In this document: piece by piece, positions 53,210 through 61,047 of the stretch | How the letters are laid out: the number at the start of each line of letters is the position of its first letter | Numbering within the stretch: position 1 is the stretch's first letter | Assembly (NCBI GenBank): GCA_002381805.1 | Contig: DFXZ01000003.1 | Span: 186,001-250,000, forward strand | DNA length: 64,000 nt | DNA from: Bdellovibrio sp. UBA4095 | Lineage (GTDB): Bacteria; Bdellovibrionota; Bdellovibrionia; Bdellovibrionales; Bdellovibrionaceae | Reading direction: 5' to 3' | Translations under genes and position numbers: made by a program | The notes under the pieces: generated by a model | What the model was told of the DNA's origin: nothing | The model's input: the letters and a program-made list of their open reading frames with translations, nothing else | Databases searched by the model: none

Positions 53210-53788
53210 ATGAAACACATCACTCTCGCTTTTGCATTTGCATTGATCTCAGTTTCTCTTGTTGACTCGAGTTTTGCGGCCCCCCGCTCTGTCTCATCAA
53301 ACAGTCTGGGCCTGGCAACTTGGCAATGGAATGAAACTCTGACAGTGACTGATGGTGGTACGCAAGGAAAAGATGCTGCCAACCTCAATGCGCTCGTGCT
53401 TCAAGCGCAAACTGAAACCTATTACCATCGCTGGGGCTGGAGCATGTCCGCTTTCGCTGGCTCCGGAAGAGCTACTGGAGGCGGCAAGAACTTCGCGAAC
53501 TATCAAGCTAGCAAAGTCCCCTTTACCGTTTTGGGTATCGCTCCTCGTGGATTTTACAGACTGACTGGCCGGATTAACATGGGATTCAGTGCTATTGCCT
53601 ACACTCGTAATATGAATTGGCCTACTGACACAGCCACGCAAGAAGTGAACAGCGGGCTAAAAATGAATGTCACAGGTATGGCAGATCTGACGCTTCGTCT
53701 TTCCCGCAACATTGAATTCTACCAGGGAGTCGGCCCTCTTGCCGAGAAGTCAACTATCTGGCGACTGGGCTTAAACTACCGATTCTAG
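53210..53788 (+). CDS. Small outer-membrane beta-barrel-like protein
   Basis: GGAG precedes the ATG. A signal peptide (cleavage near FAA-P) leads to a 170-residue beta-rich protein with alternating strands and a terminal ...RLGLNYRF, ending in Phe as outer-membrane barrel proteins do. No family is recognised. It follows the mono-haem barrel gene by 12 bases and ends at a strong terminator, so the two probably form an operon. Confidence 0.72.
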   Translation: MKHITLAFAFALISVSLVDSSFAAPRSVSSNSLGLATWQWNETLTVTDGGTQGKDAANLNALVLQAQTETYYHRWGWSMSAFAGSGRATGGGKNFANYQASKVPFTVLGIAPRGFYRLTGRINMGFSAIAYTRNMNWPTDTATQEVNSGLKMNVTGMADLTLRLSRNIEFYQGVGPLAEKSTIWRLGLNYRF

Positions 53789-53791
53789 AAT

Positions 53792-53823
53792 AAAAAAAGG
53801 ACGCTCTTAAGCGTCCTTTTTTT
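53792..53823. terminator. Bidirectional intrinsic terminator
   Basis: GGACGCT (53799-53805) and AGCGTCC (53810-53816) form a stem with a CTTA loop, flanked by A7 upstream and T7 downstream. It ends both the barrel operon (plus) and yceI (minus). Confidence 0.93.
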
Positions 53824-53844
53824 ATCCCTACTGACTCGCAGGTA

Positions 53845-54330
53845 TTATTTCTTCACAGGCACCGCAACATTCAACATCACTTCGTCTTCCACGCCGACAC
53901 CCATATAGTTAATATCAGTGATTCCAAAATCACTTAATTTTAACGGAAAGCGGGCCTTCAAAACACTGCCTTCAATTTGATAAGTTCCTTTGATATCTTT
54001 AACTATACCTTTAATCTTGATCTTACCTTGGCCCTTGCCACCCTTACCCACTGCAGAAAGAAGGATCGCAGTAGGATGTTTACCAACCTCAAGATATTTT
54101 ATTGTATGCTTATCTCTGAGCTCAACCCCTGTCTTTAGACCTTTTAAGCCGACTACAATATTTTGCGCAGATACTGTATCGCCTTTAACTACAGCAAAAC
54201 CTTTTATCTGAGTAGTTTTAGCCTTAAAGTCACCCATCGGATTTAAAGTCACATCGACGATGGCACTAGATTGAGCGAACGCTGTTGCTGATACGAATGA
54301 TGCAACAATCAAAGATGCTAAGAACTTCAT
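53845..54330 (-). CDS. YceI-like periplasmic protein
   Basis: A signal peptide (cleavage near AFA-Q) is followed by the beta-barrel pattern of YceI proteins: SAIVDVTLNPMGDFKAK, VVGLKGLKTGVELRDKH and IKIKGIVKDIKGTYQIEG. The family forms a lipocalin-like barrel that can bind isoprenoid lipids in the periplasm. GGAGGGG precedes the ATG. It lies just downstream of the lectin-cytochrome lipoprotein on the same strand (26 bases), so they may be co-transcribed. Confidence 0.82.
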   Translation of the reverse strand: MKFLASLIVASFVSATAFAQSSAIVDVTLNPMGDFKAKTTQIKGFAVVKGDTVSAQNIVVGLKGLKTGVELRDKHTIKYLEVGKHPTAILLSAVGKGGKGQGKIKIKGIVKDIKGTYQIEGSVLKARFPLKLSDFGITDINYMGVGVEDEVMLNVAVPVKK

Positions 54331-54356
54331 TTTCTTTCCCCTCCTACAGAGAATAA

Positions 54357-55502
54357 TTATTTAATATTTTTAATCCAATCATATATCTTTTTAAGTTCAT
54401 CTCCAGAAAGGGTTCCACGACCCTGCGGCATATCTTTAGGTCCATTGCCTCCAGCAGAGCCTTTGATTCTATAGTAAAGTTTCGAACCTTCGGGATTTCC
54501 TTTTTTAATCCAGCCTTGAGCCAAGTATTCGGACTCTTTCGTTCCTTTAAAGTCGCCGATCTCTGGAGTGTAATGGCAGACTCCGCATTTATTCTCGATA
54601 ATTGGCGCTGCAGCCTTGAACGCTGCACTGTCCACAGGTGTCGGTGTCGGAGTTGGAGTTGGAGTTGGAGTTGGCGTCGGCGTTGGAGTCGGACTTGGTG
54701 AAGGCGACGGACTAGGACTAGGTGATGGTGAAGGACTTGGACTTGGCGACGGTGTCGGCGTCGGTGTAACCGCTGGATTTGGATCTGGTTGCCCAACCAG
54801 GCTGGTATCGACCACGACATTTGCTACCGAGTTTTTCTGAGCTATAAATCGAGAAAGTGTGTTCATTTCCAAAGCCGTGATAACTTTATCAAAAGCGACC
54901 ACCTCATAGACTTCACCCTGCAGAATATTTTCGGCAATCGTTCTTACTCTATTTGTAAAAGCCTGTGGCGTTCCTAACTTATAAACAGTGGTTCTTTGGT
55001 ATTTACCATTAACCATCAAGGAAACATTCCCGGCCTCTTTACCGAACCGAGCTCCGATGATCATTTTCTGTCCACTTGAAGGCACAGCAGCTTCCATATA
55101 GGAAAGATTTCCGGAAGAAGAAACTCTGTAAACCGTGATCTTGCCATTATCTACCTCAAGGATCCCTTCTTCAGATAGTGGACCACCGCGGATAGATATA
55201 ATTTGACCCGTAGCTTGACGATCAAGTGCTAGAAGAAATGAAAACTGATCTGTCCGAATTGTTTTTGAGTAATCAGATTCACCGACCTGCGACCAAAAAA
55301 CCAATCGATCACTTTTTAATAGTTCAGGAGTTGTGAGTGTATCTGGAGGATTCAAGTCAGGAAGAGGTGTCGGAGCGGTCGATGCAGCTTCCATGAATTC
55401 TTCATTCAGTACGAAGTTTCCTCCGCAGTTCTGAAAAGAAAACAACATAATAGAGGTCAGTCCGATAATCTGAACTTTTCTAACGAACGATAGTGATCTC
55501 AT
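54357..55502 (-). CDS. Lipoprotein with lectin-like domain, (S/T)P linker and C-terminal mono-haem cytochrome
   Basis: The signal ends in SFQNC (Cys26), the same atypical lipobox as in the GH5 lipoprotein. Residues about 50-230 form a beta-rich domain resembling concanavalin A/LamG folds (QFSFLLALDRQATGQ, VSLMVNGKYQRTTV, LQGEVYEVVAFDKV). A linker of about 22 Ser-Pro or Thr-Pro dipeptides follows. The C-terminal 90 residues are a class I cytochrome c with CGVCH at 306-310 and a probable methionine ligand at M358 (KDMPQGRG). The stalk could place a redox domain far from the membrane. Partners are unknown. Confidence 0.82.
   Translation of the reverse strand: MRSLSFVRKVQIIGLTSIMLFSFQNCGGNFVLNEEFMEAASTAPTPLPDLNPPDTLTTPELLKSDRLVFWSQVGESDYSKTIRTDQFSFLLALDRQATGQIISIRGGPLSEEGILEVDNGKITVYRVSSSGNLSYMEAAVPSSGQKMIIGARFGKEAGNVSLMVNGKYQRTTVYKLGTPQAFTNRVRTIAENILQGEVYEVVAFDKVITALEMNTLSRFIAQKNSVANVVVDTSLVGQPDPNPAVTPTPTPSPSPSPSPSPSPSPSPSPSPTPTPTPTPTPTPTPTPTPVDSAAFKAAAPIIENKCGVCHYTPEIGDFKGTKESEYLAQGWIKKGNPEGSKLYYRIKGSAGGNGPKDMPQGRGTLSGDELKKIYDWIKNIK
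54637..54768 (-). repeat. Hexanucleotide-type repeat encoding the Ser/Thr-Pro linker
   Basis: About 22 degenerate six-base units (variants of GGAGTT, GGCGTC, GGACTT, GGTGAA on the plus strand) encode alternating Pro and Thr/Ser. Several adjacent units are identical (GGAGTT four times in a row), so length changes by slippage would stay in frame. Confidence 0.85.
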
Positions 55503-55677
55503 CTCATCCCCCGAGATTACATAGTAAAGGGGCTGTTAGAAATACGCAAATGCCTCTCATAATAAACGGTCCATTTTGATTCAGACTTTGGTCTTTATTT
55601 TGAACCTTTAATTCGTATCAAAGTGAAACTTTATCACCAGTATTAAGTTTACTCAAAAATGTGACGATGAATTGAAA

Positions 55678-56493
55678 ATGAAAACACTTTTTACGACAAC
55701 TCTGATGATGCTATGTTTTGTCTCTTTGCCTGCGCAAGCAGTGAAGATCCAATCAATCAAACAAAAGCAAGCCCTTCTAAATACTGAAGGTGACCAGGTT
55801 CGAGTCGGAGACAGATATTATGCTGTTTCTACTGACGGTAAAAAAAGAGCCATCTTGCAAGTAAAACAAGTGCGTGGCGATAAAGCTCTCGCAGTTGTCC
55901 TTCGCGGACGGGCATTACTATCCCACAGCCTTGAGCCGTACACTGCTGGTGGCGGGAAACGTTCTGCTGGGAGTTCCAACAAGGGCTGGGGTCTGACGGC
56001 GGGATATGCTTCCAACAGTATGACAGTTAAACCCAATAGCACGACATCCATCAGTCTTTCAGGTAGCAGCTTCAATCTATCCGGGTTTTATCAGATGAAC
56101 CTTGACGGCAAAATCAGCGCGCGAATCTTAGGTGGTTACGAAGCTCTGGTTGCCTCGGGAACCTCAGCGACATGCGCTGGTGAATGTAAAGTTGATATTG
56201 GCTATCTTGGTGTGGAAGCATTGGTTCGATACAGCTTCGTCAATAACAACACTATGGAGTTCTGGGGCGGTGCCGGTCTGGGATTCTTATTTGCTATGAA
56301 CAAGACAAGTAATATCCTAAACACTTCAAAAATCTCTACGAACCAGACAATTGTCGGATCATTGGGAGTTGATTACAAGTTGAACCGCAATACTTTCATC
56401 CCGGTTCAGTTGGATTACGCTCTCTACCCGGAAAACAGCACATCCTCTGCGACCCAAATCATTCTGCGTGCCGGTTGGGGTAAGAGCTTCTAA
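55678..56493 (+). CDS. Outer-membrane beta-barrel protein, two-domain paralogue B
   Basis: The signal peptide ends near AQA-V. An N-terminal beta domain (KRAILQVKQVRGDKALAVVLRG) and a C-terminal barrel ending LRAGWGKSF are homologous to the protein at 30852-31769; shared blocks include GFLFAMNKTSNILN and ISTNQ. The terminal Phe fits outer-membrane insertion. The ATG at 55678 is chosen; the ORF opens two codons earlier with TTG. It is followed by a terminator. Confidence 0.8.
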   Translation: MKTLFTTTLMMLCFVSLPAQAVKIQSIKQKQALLNTEGDQVRVGDRYYAVSTDGKKRAILQVKQVRGDKALAVVLRGRALLSHSLEPYTAGGGKRSAGSSNKGWGLTAGYASNSMTVKPNSTTSISLSGSSFNLSGFYQMNLDGKISARILGGYEALVASGTSATCAGECKVDIGYLGVEALVRYSFVNNNTMEFWGGAGLGFLFAMNKTSNILNTSKISTNQTIVGSLGVDYKLNRNTFIPVQLDYALYPENSTSSATQIILRAGWGKSF

Positions 56494-56522
56494 AGAGCGA
56501 ACGTAAAATTGCTAAATTCGTC

Positions 56523-56557
56523 ACCCTGTCTATTATCTAGACGGGTTTTTTTCTTTT
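56523..56557 (+). terminator. Intrinsic terminator after paralogue B
   Basis: CCTGTCTA and TAGACGGG pair over eight positions (one G-U) around a TTATC loop, followed by TTTTTTTCTTTT. It lies 30 bases after the stop codon. Confidence 0.82.
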
Positions 56558-56649
56558 AATCACTTCTGCTTTAGCATCACCCAGAATTTTCATGGACCTC
56601 GCTTTGCATTGCCACTGATAGTCACAAATCGCCCACTTAAGGGAGGAAT

Positions 56650-58365
56650 ATGAGATTGCAGCCTAGACATGCCAAGCTCTTGCTACCTATTCTTTTGATT
56701 TCTCAGACTCTTCCTGTCTGGGCACAGGGGGATATCGGCCCTTTGCTCTTGGAAAAGAATCTTCTTCGTGATGCTGTCCAAGTACGCATCACACCTCGGG
56801 GAATGGCTTATTTCGACAAAGAGCTGAACAATATTTTAGGCAACCTGGGCGTCAAACTTGACGAAGGCTACTTCCCGGCAATGTCGTACTCTGCAGATAA
56901 ACCTCTCAATCCCGATGACTTTCGAGAAAAAAGTCCAGAAGCCGTTCAAGTCTATAAACAGTTGCGCAGCTTACTGACTCAGTGGTTGGTGGGGTTCTCT
57001 TTAAATGATCATCGCCCGACCATAGCCATTGGAGAATCCGGATATATTGCGAATTTTTCCAGATTCGGTCTTGTGACAGATGAAAAGCTAATGCGCGCCA
57101 TTGGAAAAGTGGATGGAGCCGTTTTAGCGATCGAACTTGAAATTAAAAAGATGACCGTTTCCACTCAGTCTGTATTAGCCTGGGACCTTGAAAACGAGTT
57201 TCTCGGTAAAGCTGGATTTCATGAGGTGACTCTTTCGGCCGGTGGCGATGAATCACCCCTGAAGGTCCGCCTGCCTTTCTATATTCGTATGACTGCCGAA
57301 GGCGCCTTAGAGTTCGAAGCCCTCGAAGTAGAGAATAACTTCGATCAAATACCCGTCGAAATTAAATACAAAGAACTTGTCGTGCCGACTTTTGCCGTCG
57401 AAGTGAATGGAAAGAAATTCTTTTTGAATAACGAACAAATCGATAAGCTCTTTCGCAATCAAGCGCCGTTCATGCTGGAAAAAATTCGCGAGAATTTAGC
57501 CCAGTTTACTCGAAATCAGCTCCCTGGACTGCTTAACACAAAAGCAAAAGAGTTTTTCACAGGGCAACTTGAGCAGGTGCAAGACATGCTGCCACCAGGG
57601 CAAATTCCAGAGGATCTTCGTCCCGCATTTAAATGGGGACTACAACTACAAAATATTAATCTTAAGCAATCACTAAATATCAACTTAACCGGCTATGTTG
57701 AAGATCCCATTAACTCCCGTAGTAAGCCTAGAAAATCAAATGGTTCTCGCGGCCTTCCCTCGTTCGAACATCTTCCCGCTCACGAGTACGATATTGCTCT
57801 AAGTTTAGATCGATCTCTGGTGAATCGAATCCTGCAGCTTAGCTTTGAGAGAAAGAACTTTGAGCGAATTCAGCAGTCCGATGGTACGATTCTTAAGCTG
57901 ATGGCCCCGCCGCTTATCGATTACATGAAACCACCAGCTGGCGTCGTTCAAAAACCCACCGAAGCCTTCGTCAAACTTCGCGTGGCGGTCGAAAACACTC
58001 CTGGAACAATCTTCCTAAAAAAGACTGTCGTCGTGGAGTTTGATATAGTGACTAAACTGCGTCAGCTTCCTGATGGAAGTGGAATGCAGCTTTTATTGCA
58101 TTCGATAGATACGAACAGTTTATACTTGGACGAAAAGTACTTGTCTCTGGCAGGTAAGCTGGTAAAAGGCAAGGTCCGCGAAGGGGTTCAGAAGGAGCTA
58201 AAAAAAATCAGCTCTGGCTGGGCAACAAAGGAAGAGTCCATTCCCGGCTCGCTGCCCTTACCGCCTCAGATCCTTGGAATTAAGTTAGATATCAATCAAG
58301 TTAACATGGATCCTAATGGCCATATTGTTATGTTCTTGAATTACGGGAAAGAAGGAAGAAAATGA
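56650..58365 (+). CDS. Secreted protein resembling BPI/LBP-type (TULIP) lipid-binding proteins
   Basis: A signal peptide (cleavage near VWA-Q) precedes 545 residues that can be read as two similar lobes. VQVRITPRGMAYFDKEL (43-59) resembles the start of animal BPI (bactericidal/permeability-increasing protein) lobes (V.RIT.KGLDYA). HEYDIALSLDRSLVNRILQL (379-397) resembles the start of the second lobe. The C-terminus SLPLPPQILGIKLDINQVNMDPNGHIVMFLNY resembles the BPI ending (FPLPTP...L......Q....LL). The helical EKIRENLAQFTRNQLPGLL (278-295) matches in place too. This suggests a boomerang-shaped lipid or LPS binder in the periplasm or outside the cell. The call is by eye, not by alignment software. 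GGGAGGA precedes the ATG, and the next gene overlaps by four bases. Confidence 0.6.
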   Translation: MRLQPRHAKLLLPILLISQTLPVWAQGDIGPLLLEKNLLRDAVQVRITPRGMAYFDKELNNILGNLGVKLDEGYFPAMSYSADKPLNPDDFREKSPEAVQVYKQLRSLLTQWLVGFSLNDHRPTIAIGESGYIANFSRFGLVTDEKLMRAIGKVDGAVLAIELEIKKMTVSTQSVLAWDLENEFLGKAGFHEVTLSAGGDESPLKVRLPFYIRMTAEGALEFEALEVENNFDQIPVEIKYKELVVPTFAVEVNGKKFFLNNEQIDKLFRNQAPFMLEKIRENLAQFTRNQLPGLLNTKAKEFFTGQLEQVQDMLPPGQIPEDLRPAFKWGLQLQNINLKQSLNINLTGYVEDPINSRSKPRKSNGSRGLPSFEHLPAHEYDIALSLDRSLVNRILQLSFERKNFERIQQSDGTILKLMAPPLIDYMKPPAGVVQKPTEAFVKLRVAVENTPGTIFLKKTVVVEFDIVTKLRQLPDGSGMQLLLHSIDTNSLYLDEKYLSLAGKLVKGKVREGVQKELKKISSGWATKEESIPGSLPLPPQILGIKLDINQVNMDPNGHIVMFLNYGKEGRK

Positions 58366-58877
58366 GATCCCTGAAGTTTATTTTTATCAATGCTCTTACG
58401 GTCATAGTCGGTCTTGGCTTACTGAGCGGGTCGTTCTCTCAGAGAAGTGCACAGGCGGCACGATTCGATGCTGTTCCTGCGCTCAAGATCAACAAGCTCG
58501 GCAATCTGAACGGTCAAACACTCACCGTCATTTATGCTGTAGGCTCACGTCCCTTTATTTCCACCGACTCTTCCCAGATCACAGTGTCTGCGGTGAAAGA
58601 AGTACGCCAAGTTAAGATCACCAAGGATTCGATCGAACTGCCTGGAGTTCAGATTGCCAAAGAGGGCTTCCGGCCTTCCTACAACCTGATTGTTTTTGCA
58701 GTCTCACCGAATGAGAACTACAGCTGGAGAAATGCTGACGGTACGATTCCACAAGGAATGGTCAACACTGGAAATCACGCAGCGACACTTGTTCATTCAA
58801 TCAACAAAAAAGATATTGAGGACTTTATCGGCACCCATGGCGAAAAGGCAATTTTCTCAATTGATCTCGTGAAGTAG
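58362..58877 (+). CDS. Secreted protein of unknown function, coupled to the TULIP-like gene
   Basis: The ATG overlaps the upstream stop (ATGA). A signal sequence or anchor (about 7-34, ending SAQAA) is followed by 137 beta-rich residues with no recognised motif. Co-translation with the BPI-like protein suggests the two act together. Its stop directly abuts the stop of the convergent amine oxidase gene. Confidence 0.7.
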   Translation: MRSLKFIFINALTVIVGLGLLSGSFSQRSAQAARFDAVPALKINKLGNLNGQTLTVIYAVGSRPFISTDSSQITVSAVKEVRQVKITKDSIELPGVQIAKEGFRPSYNLIVFAVSPNENYSWRNADGTIPQGMVNTGNHAATLVHSINKKDIEDFIGTHGEKAIFSIDLVK

Positions 58878-60383
58878 TTAGATCCTGACGGCGTTGGCTG
58901 CGCGCACACCTGACTCAAGAGCGCCTTGCAGGGTTCCAGCAAAGTGCAAGCTGGTGTGCTCCCCTGCAAACTGAAAACGGCCGTTATACTCGCTTTCTCC
59001 GGCAACTCCTTTAAGGCGCATGTATTGCCCCGGCTTGAAGTATGCCATGGAGCCCTGGCTCCAAGTTTTGGTGCGCCAGTTAATCATTGGCTGCCTCTCC
59101 CGATCGCTTACGGGCACCTCTTTATAAAACAGTCCTAAATCTTTAAGGGCTTCCTGAGGAGCCCTACTGCCTGCGTTTAATCCCGATTCGCCAGCACGCT
59201 GATAAGCCAGAATTCCGTTTTTTCCCTCTTGAGTGCGACCCGAGTCCCACATTTTTTGAGATGGAAAGTCACCAGTAAAATTACCTAGGTTTGCCGGTAT
59301 CCCTCCCTGATTCCTCATCCAAAAAGGAGAATCGAAGATTAGGATTCCTTTGCTATGGGTTGCATATCCTTGATTCTGAATGGCCTCTTTTTTAAGTTCC
59401 CCGATTTTTAGACGATCAATACCCTTTACTTGGCGCAATCTGGTAAACGGCAGCGTGCAAATAATATTGCGAGTAAAGACAACTTCTTTGCTGCGTGGCC
59501 CCTGGAAAGTCAGGGTAAAGCGACCGTCTTTTTCGGCAATCTCAATAAGTGGTCGGTTGGCGCGAAGAGTATGCTCGGGGATGACGCCTGCAATTCGTTG
59601 CGCCAAGGTCTGAGTTAAGGAAGAAAGTCCGTTTTGCATGCGATAGGTTGGCCGTCCCGTTAAAAGGGCGCTTCCTTCCGAATCTAAGGTTGATAGGAAG
59701 TGCAAGCTAGACTGCTCGTGACTGTCGACTCCGAATCGGCTCACCGCCTGAATTTCAATCAGCGATGAAATCACCGGATCAAGCTCGCTTTGCCAGGTTT
59801 CCAAAAGGGCTTTGAGCGAGAGACTGTCGTAATAGCTCGCCTTTTCGTACTGAAGCGCATTTCTAAAGTTAAGAGCCACAGACTGCCCACGAAACAGGTC
59901 CCGATGTATCCTGCGTAGAGGTTGCTGAAAAGTTCTTAACCTTGGGATAATGTCCTTCACTCTATAAGACCTGCCTCCAAAATGAAAAAGATGAGCTTCC
60001 AAAGAGCGCGGTGCCTTTAATTCGTGCACCTGCAGATTCAGCTCCTTGGCGAAGCGAAAGACTTCATGATGCGTGTTCTCAAAAAATTCAGCACCAAGCT
60101 CTCCCACGGGACCATCTTCCGAAAACAATGAAACACTTTGCACTCGGCCACCCAAACGGGACGATGCCTCATAGATACGAAATGGCACCTTGCGTTTTTT
60201 AAGCTCGTAAGCCGCCGCCAAACCTGCCGCACCGGCTCCCAGAATGATGACTTCTTTCTCAAGATTCCTGACGTCGCCCATAAAGTATCGATCTGCGGTC
60301 GAGCAACTGCCAAATGTCAGTGCTGCGGAACCCAGTGCCGAAATCTTTAAAAACTCTCGTCGCGATAAAGAACTTTTTGCCAT
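58878..60383 (-). CDS. Tat-exported FAD-dependent amine oxidase
   Basis: The N-terminus SRREFLKISALGSAALTFGSC combines a twin-arginine motif (R8-R9) with a possible lipobox (Cys27). The FAD-binding motif VIILGAGAAGLAAAYELKKR with the downstream GGRVQSV follows, and the C-terminal FAGEHTSLHFAGTLQGALESG completes the cofactor site; this is the flavin amine oxidase/monoamine oxidase fold. It probably folds with FAD in the cytoplasm and works in the periplasm, possibly lipid-anchored. Substrate (amine, amino acid or polyene) is unknown. It is divergent from the oxygenase gene. Confidence 0.88.
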   Translation of the reverse strand: MAKSSLSRREFLKISALGSAALTFGSCSTADRYFMGDVRNLEKEVIILGAGAAGLAAAYELKKRKVPFRIYEASSRLGGRVQSVSLFSEDGPVGELGAEFFENTHHEVFRFAKELNLQVHELKAPRSLEAHLFHFGGRSYRVKDIIPRLRTFQQPLRRIHRDLFRGQSVALNFRNALQYEKASYYDSLSLKALLETWQSELDPVISSLIEIQAVSRFGVDSHEQSSLHFLSTLDSEGSALLTGRPTYRMQNGLSSLTQTLAQRIAGVIPEHTLRANRPLIEIAEKDGRFTLTFQGPRSKEVVFTRNIICTLPFTRLRQVKGIDRLKIGELKKEAIQNQGYATHSKGILIFDSPFWMRNQGGIPANLGNFTGDFPSQKMWDSGRTQEGKNGILAYQRAGESGLNAGSRAPQEALKDLGLFYKEVPVSDRERQPMINWRTKTWSQGSMAYFKPGQYMRLKGVAGESEYNGRFQFAGEHTSLHFAGTLQGALESGVRAANAVRI

Positions 60384-60453
60384 CAGTGCCTCACATGACT
60401 AGAATGGCAACACTTTGGAACAGAATCAAATCAATCTCCAAAATATCGACAAA

Positions 60454-61047
60454 ATGTATGAGGACTTCGCAAAAAACCACTGCGCAGTCTCAAGGGATGT
60501 TTTTGACCTCGATTACTGTCGTGAGCTTGCCTTTGAGTGTCAAAATCTCTACACCAAAGGTCTCTTTAAAAAGGCTTCAATTGGTGCTGGTCTCGAAAAA
60601 AAAACCGCGGCTGAAATTCGTGGTGATTCCATTTTCTGGCTCGATGAAAAGAATGAATCAAAACTACAAAAAACTTTTCTAGATATACTCACCGAGCTCA
60701 AGAACGGTTTGAATAAGAATTTCTACCTGGGACTTCGCAGCGCTGAAGCTCACTATTCTGTTTATCCACCAGAAGCTCGTTATGACAAACACTATGACAA
60801 CCACAAGGGTCGGCAGAATCGAATTGTAACTTTTGTTCTGTACCTCAATGAGGAGTGGCAAAAAAGTCATGGTGGAGAGCTCCAGATGTTTTCCGCCACC
60901 AACGAAGATGAAGTGATCGACAACATCGAGCCTCATCTTGGTCAGTTCGTTCTTTTTGACAGCAAGCTTTTTCCTCATCAGGTTTTGCCGAACAAAAGTC
61001 AGCGCAAGAGCCTTACGGGATGGCTTAGGGACGATAACCATGAATAA
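60454..61047 (+). CDS. 2-oxoglutarate/Fe(II)-dependent oxygenase (prolyl 4-hydroxylase-like)
   Basis: The double-stranded beta-helix carries the iron facial triad: His and Asp in YDKHYDNH and the distal His in LFPHQVLPN, with the 2-oxoglutarate-binding basic residues in SQRKSLTGWLR. The segments GDSIFWL, VYPPEARYDKH and LYLNEEW are typical of prolyl 4-hydroxylase/PKHD-type enzymes. The family hydroxylates proteins, peptides or small molecules. A TTG at 60415 would extend it by 13 residues. The end overlaps the ABC transporter start by eight bases, so the substrate may be linked to that exporter. Confidence 0.85.
   Translation: MYEDFAKNHCAVSRDVFDLDYCRELAFECQNLYTKGLFKKASIGAGLEKKTAAEIRGDSIFWLDEKNESKLQKTFLDILTELKNGLNKNFYLGLRSAEAHYSVYPPEARYDKHYDNHKGRQNRIVTFVLYLNEEWQKSHGGELQMFSATNEDEVIDNIEPHLGQFVLFDSKLFPHQVLPNKSQRKSLTGWLRDDNHE

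Noticed and set aside
54637..54768. Possible CRISPR-like array
   Set aside because: Units are six bases long without spacers and encode a protein linker.
54344..54820. Arg/His/Gln-rich open frame on the minus strand
   Set aside because: It is the alternate-frame reading of the (S/T)P repeat; the repeat keeps stops away.
54616..54840. Val-Gly repeat open frame on the plus strand
   Set aside because: It is the antisense of the same repeat, with no ribosome site or signal.
60404..60454. ATG at 60404 as the oxygenase start
   Set aside because: It is out of frame with the oxygenase; the candidates are TTG 60415 and ATG 60454.
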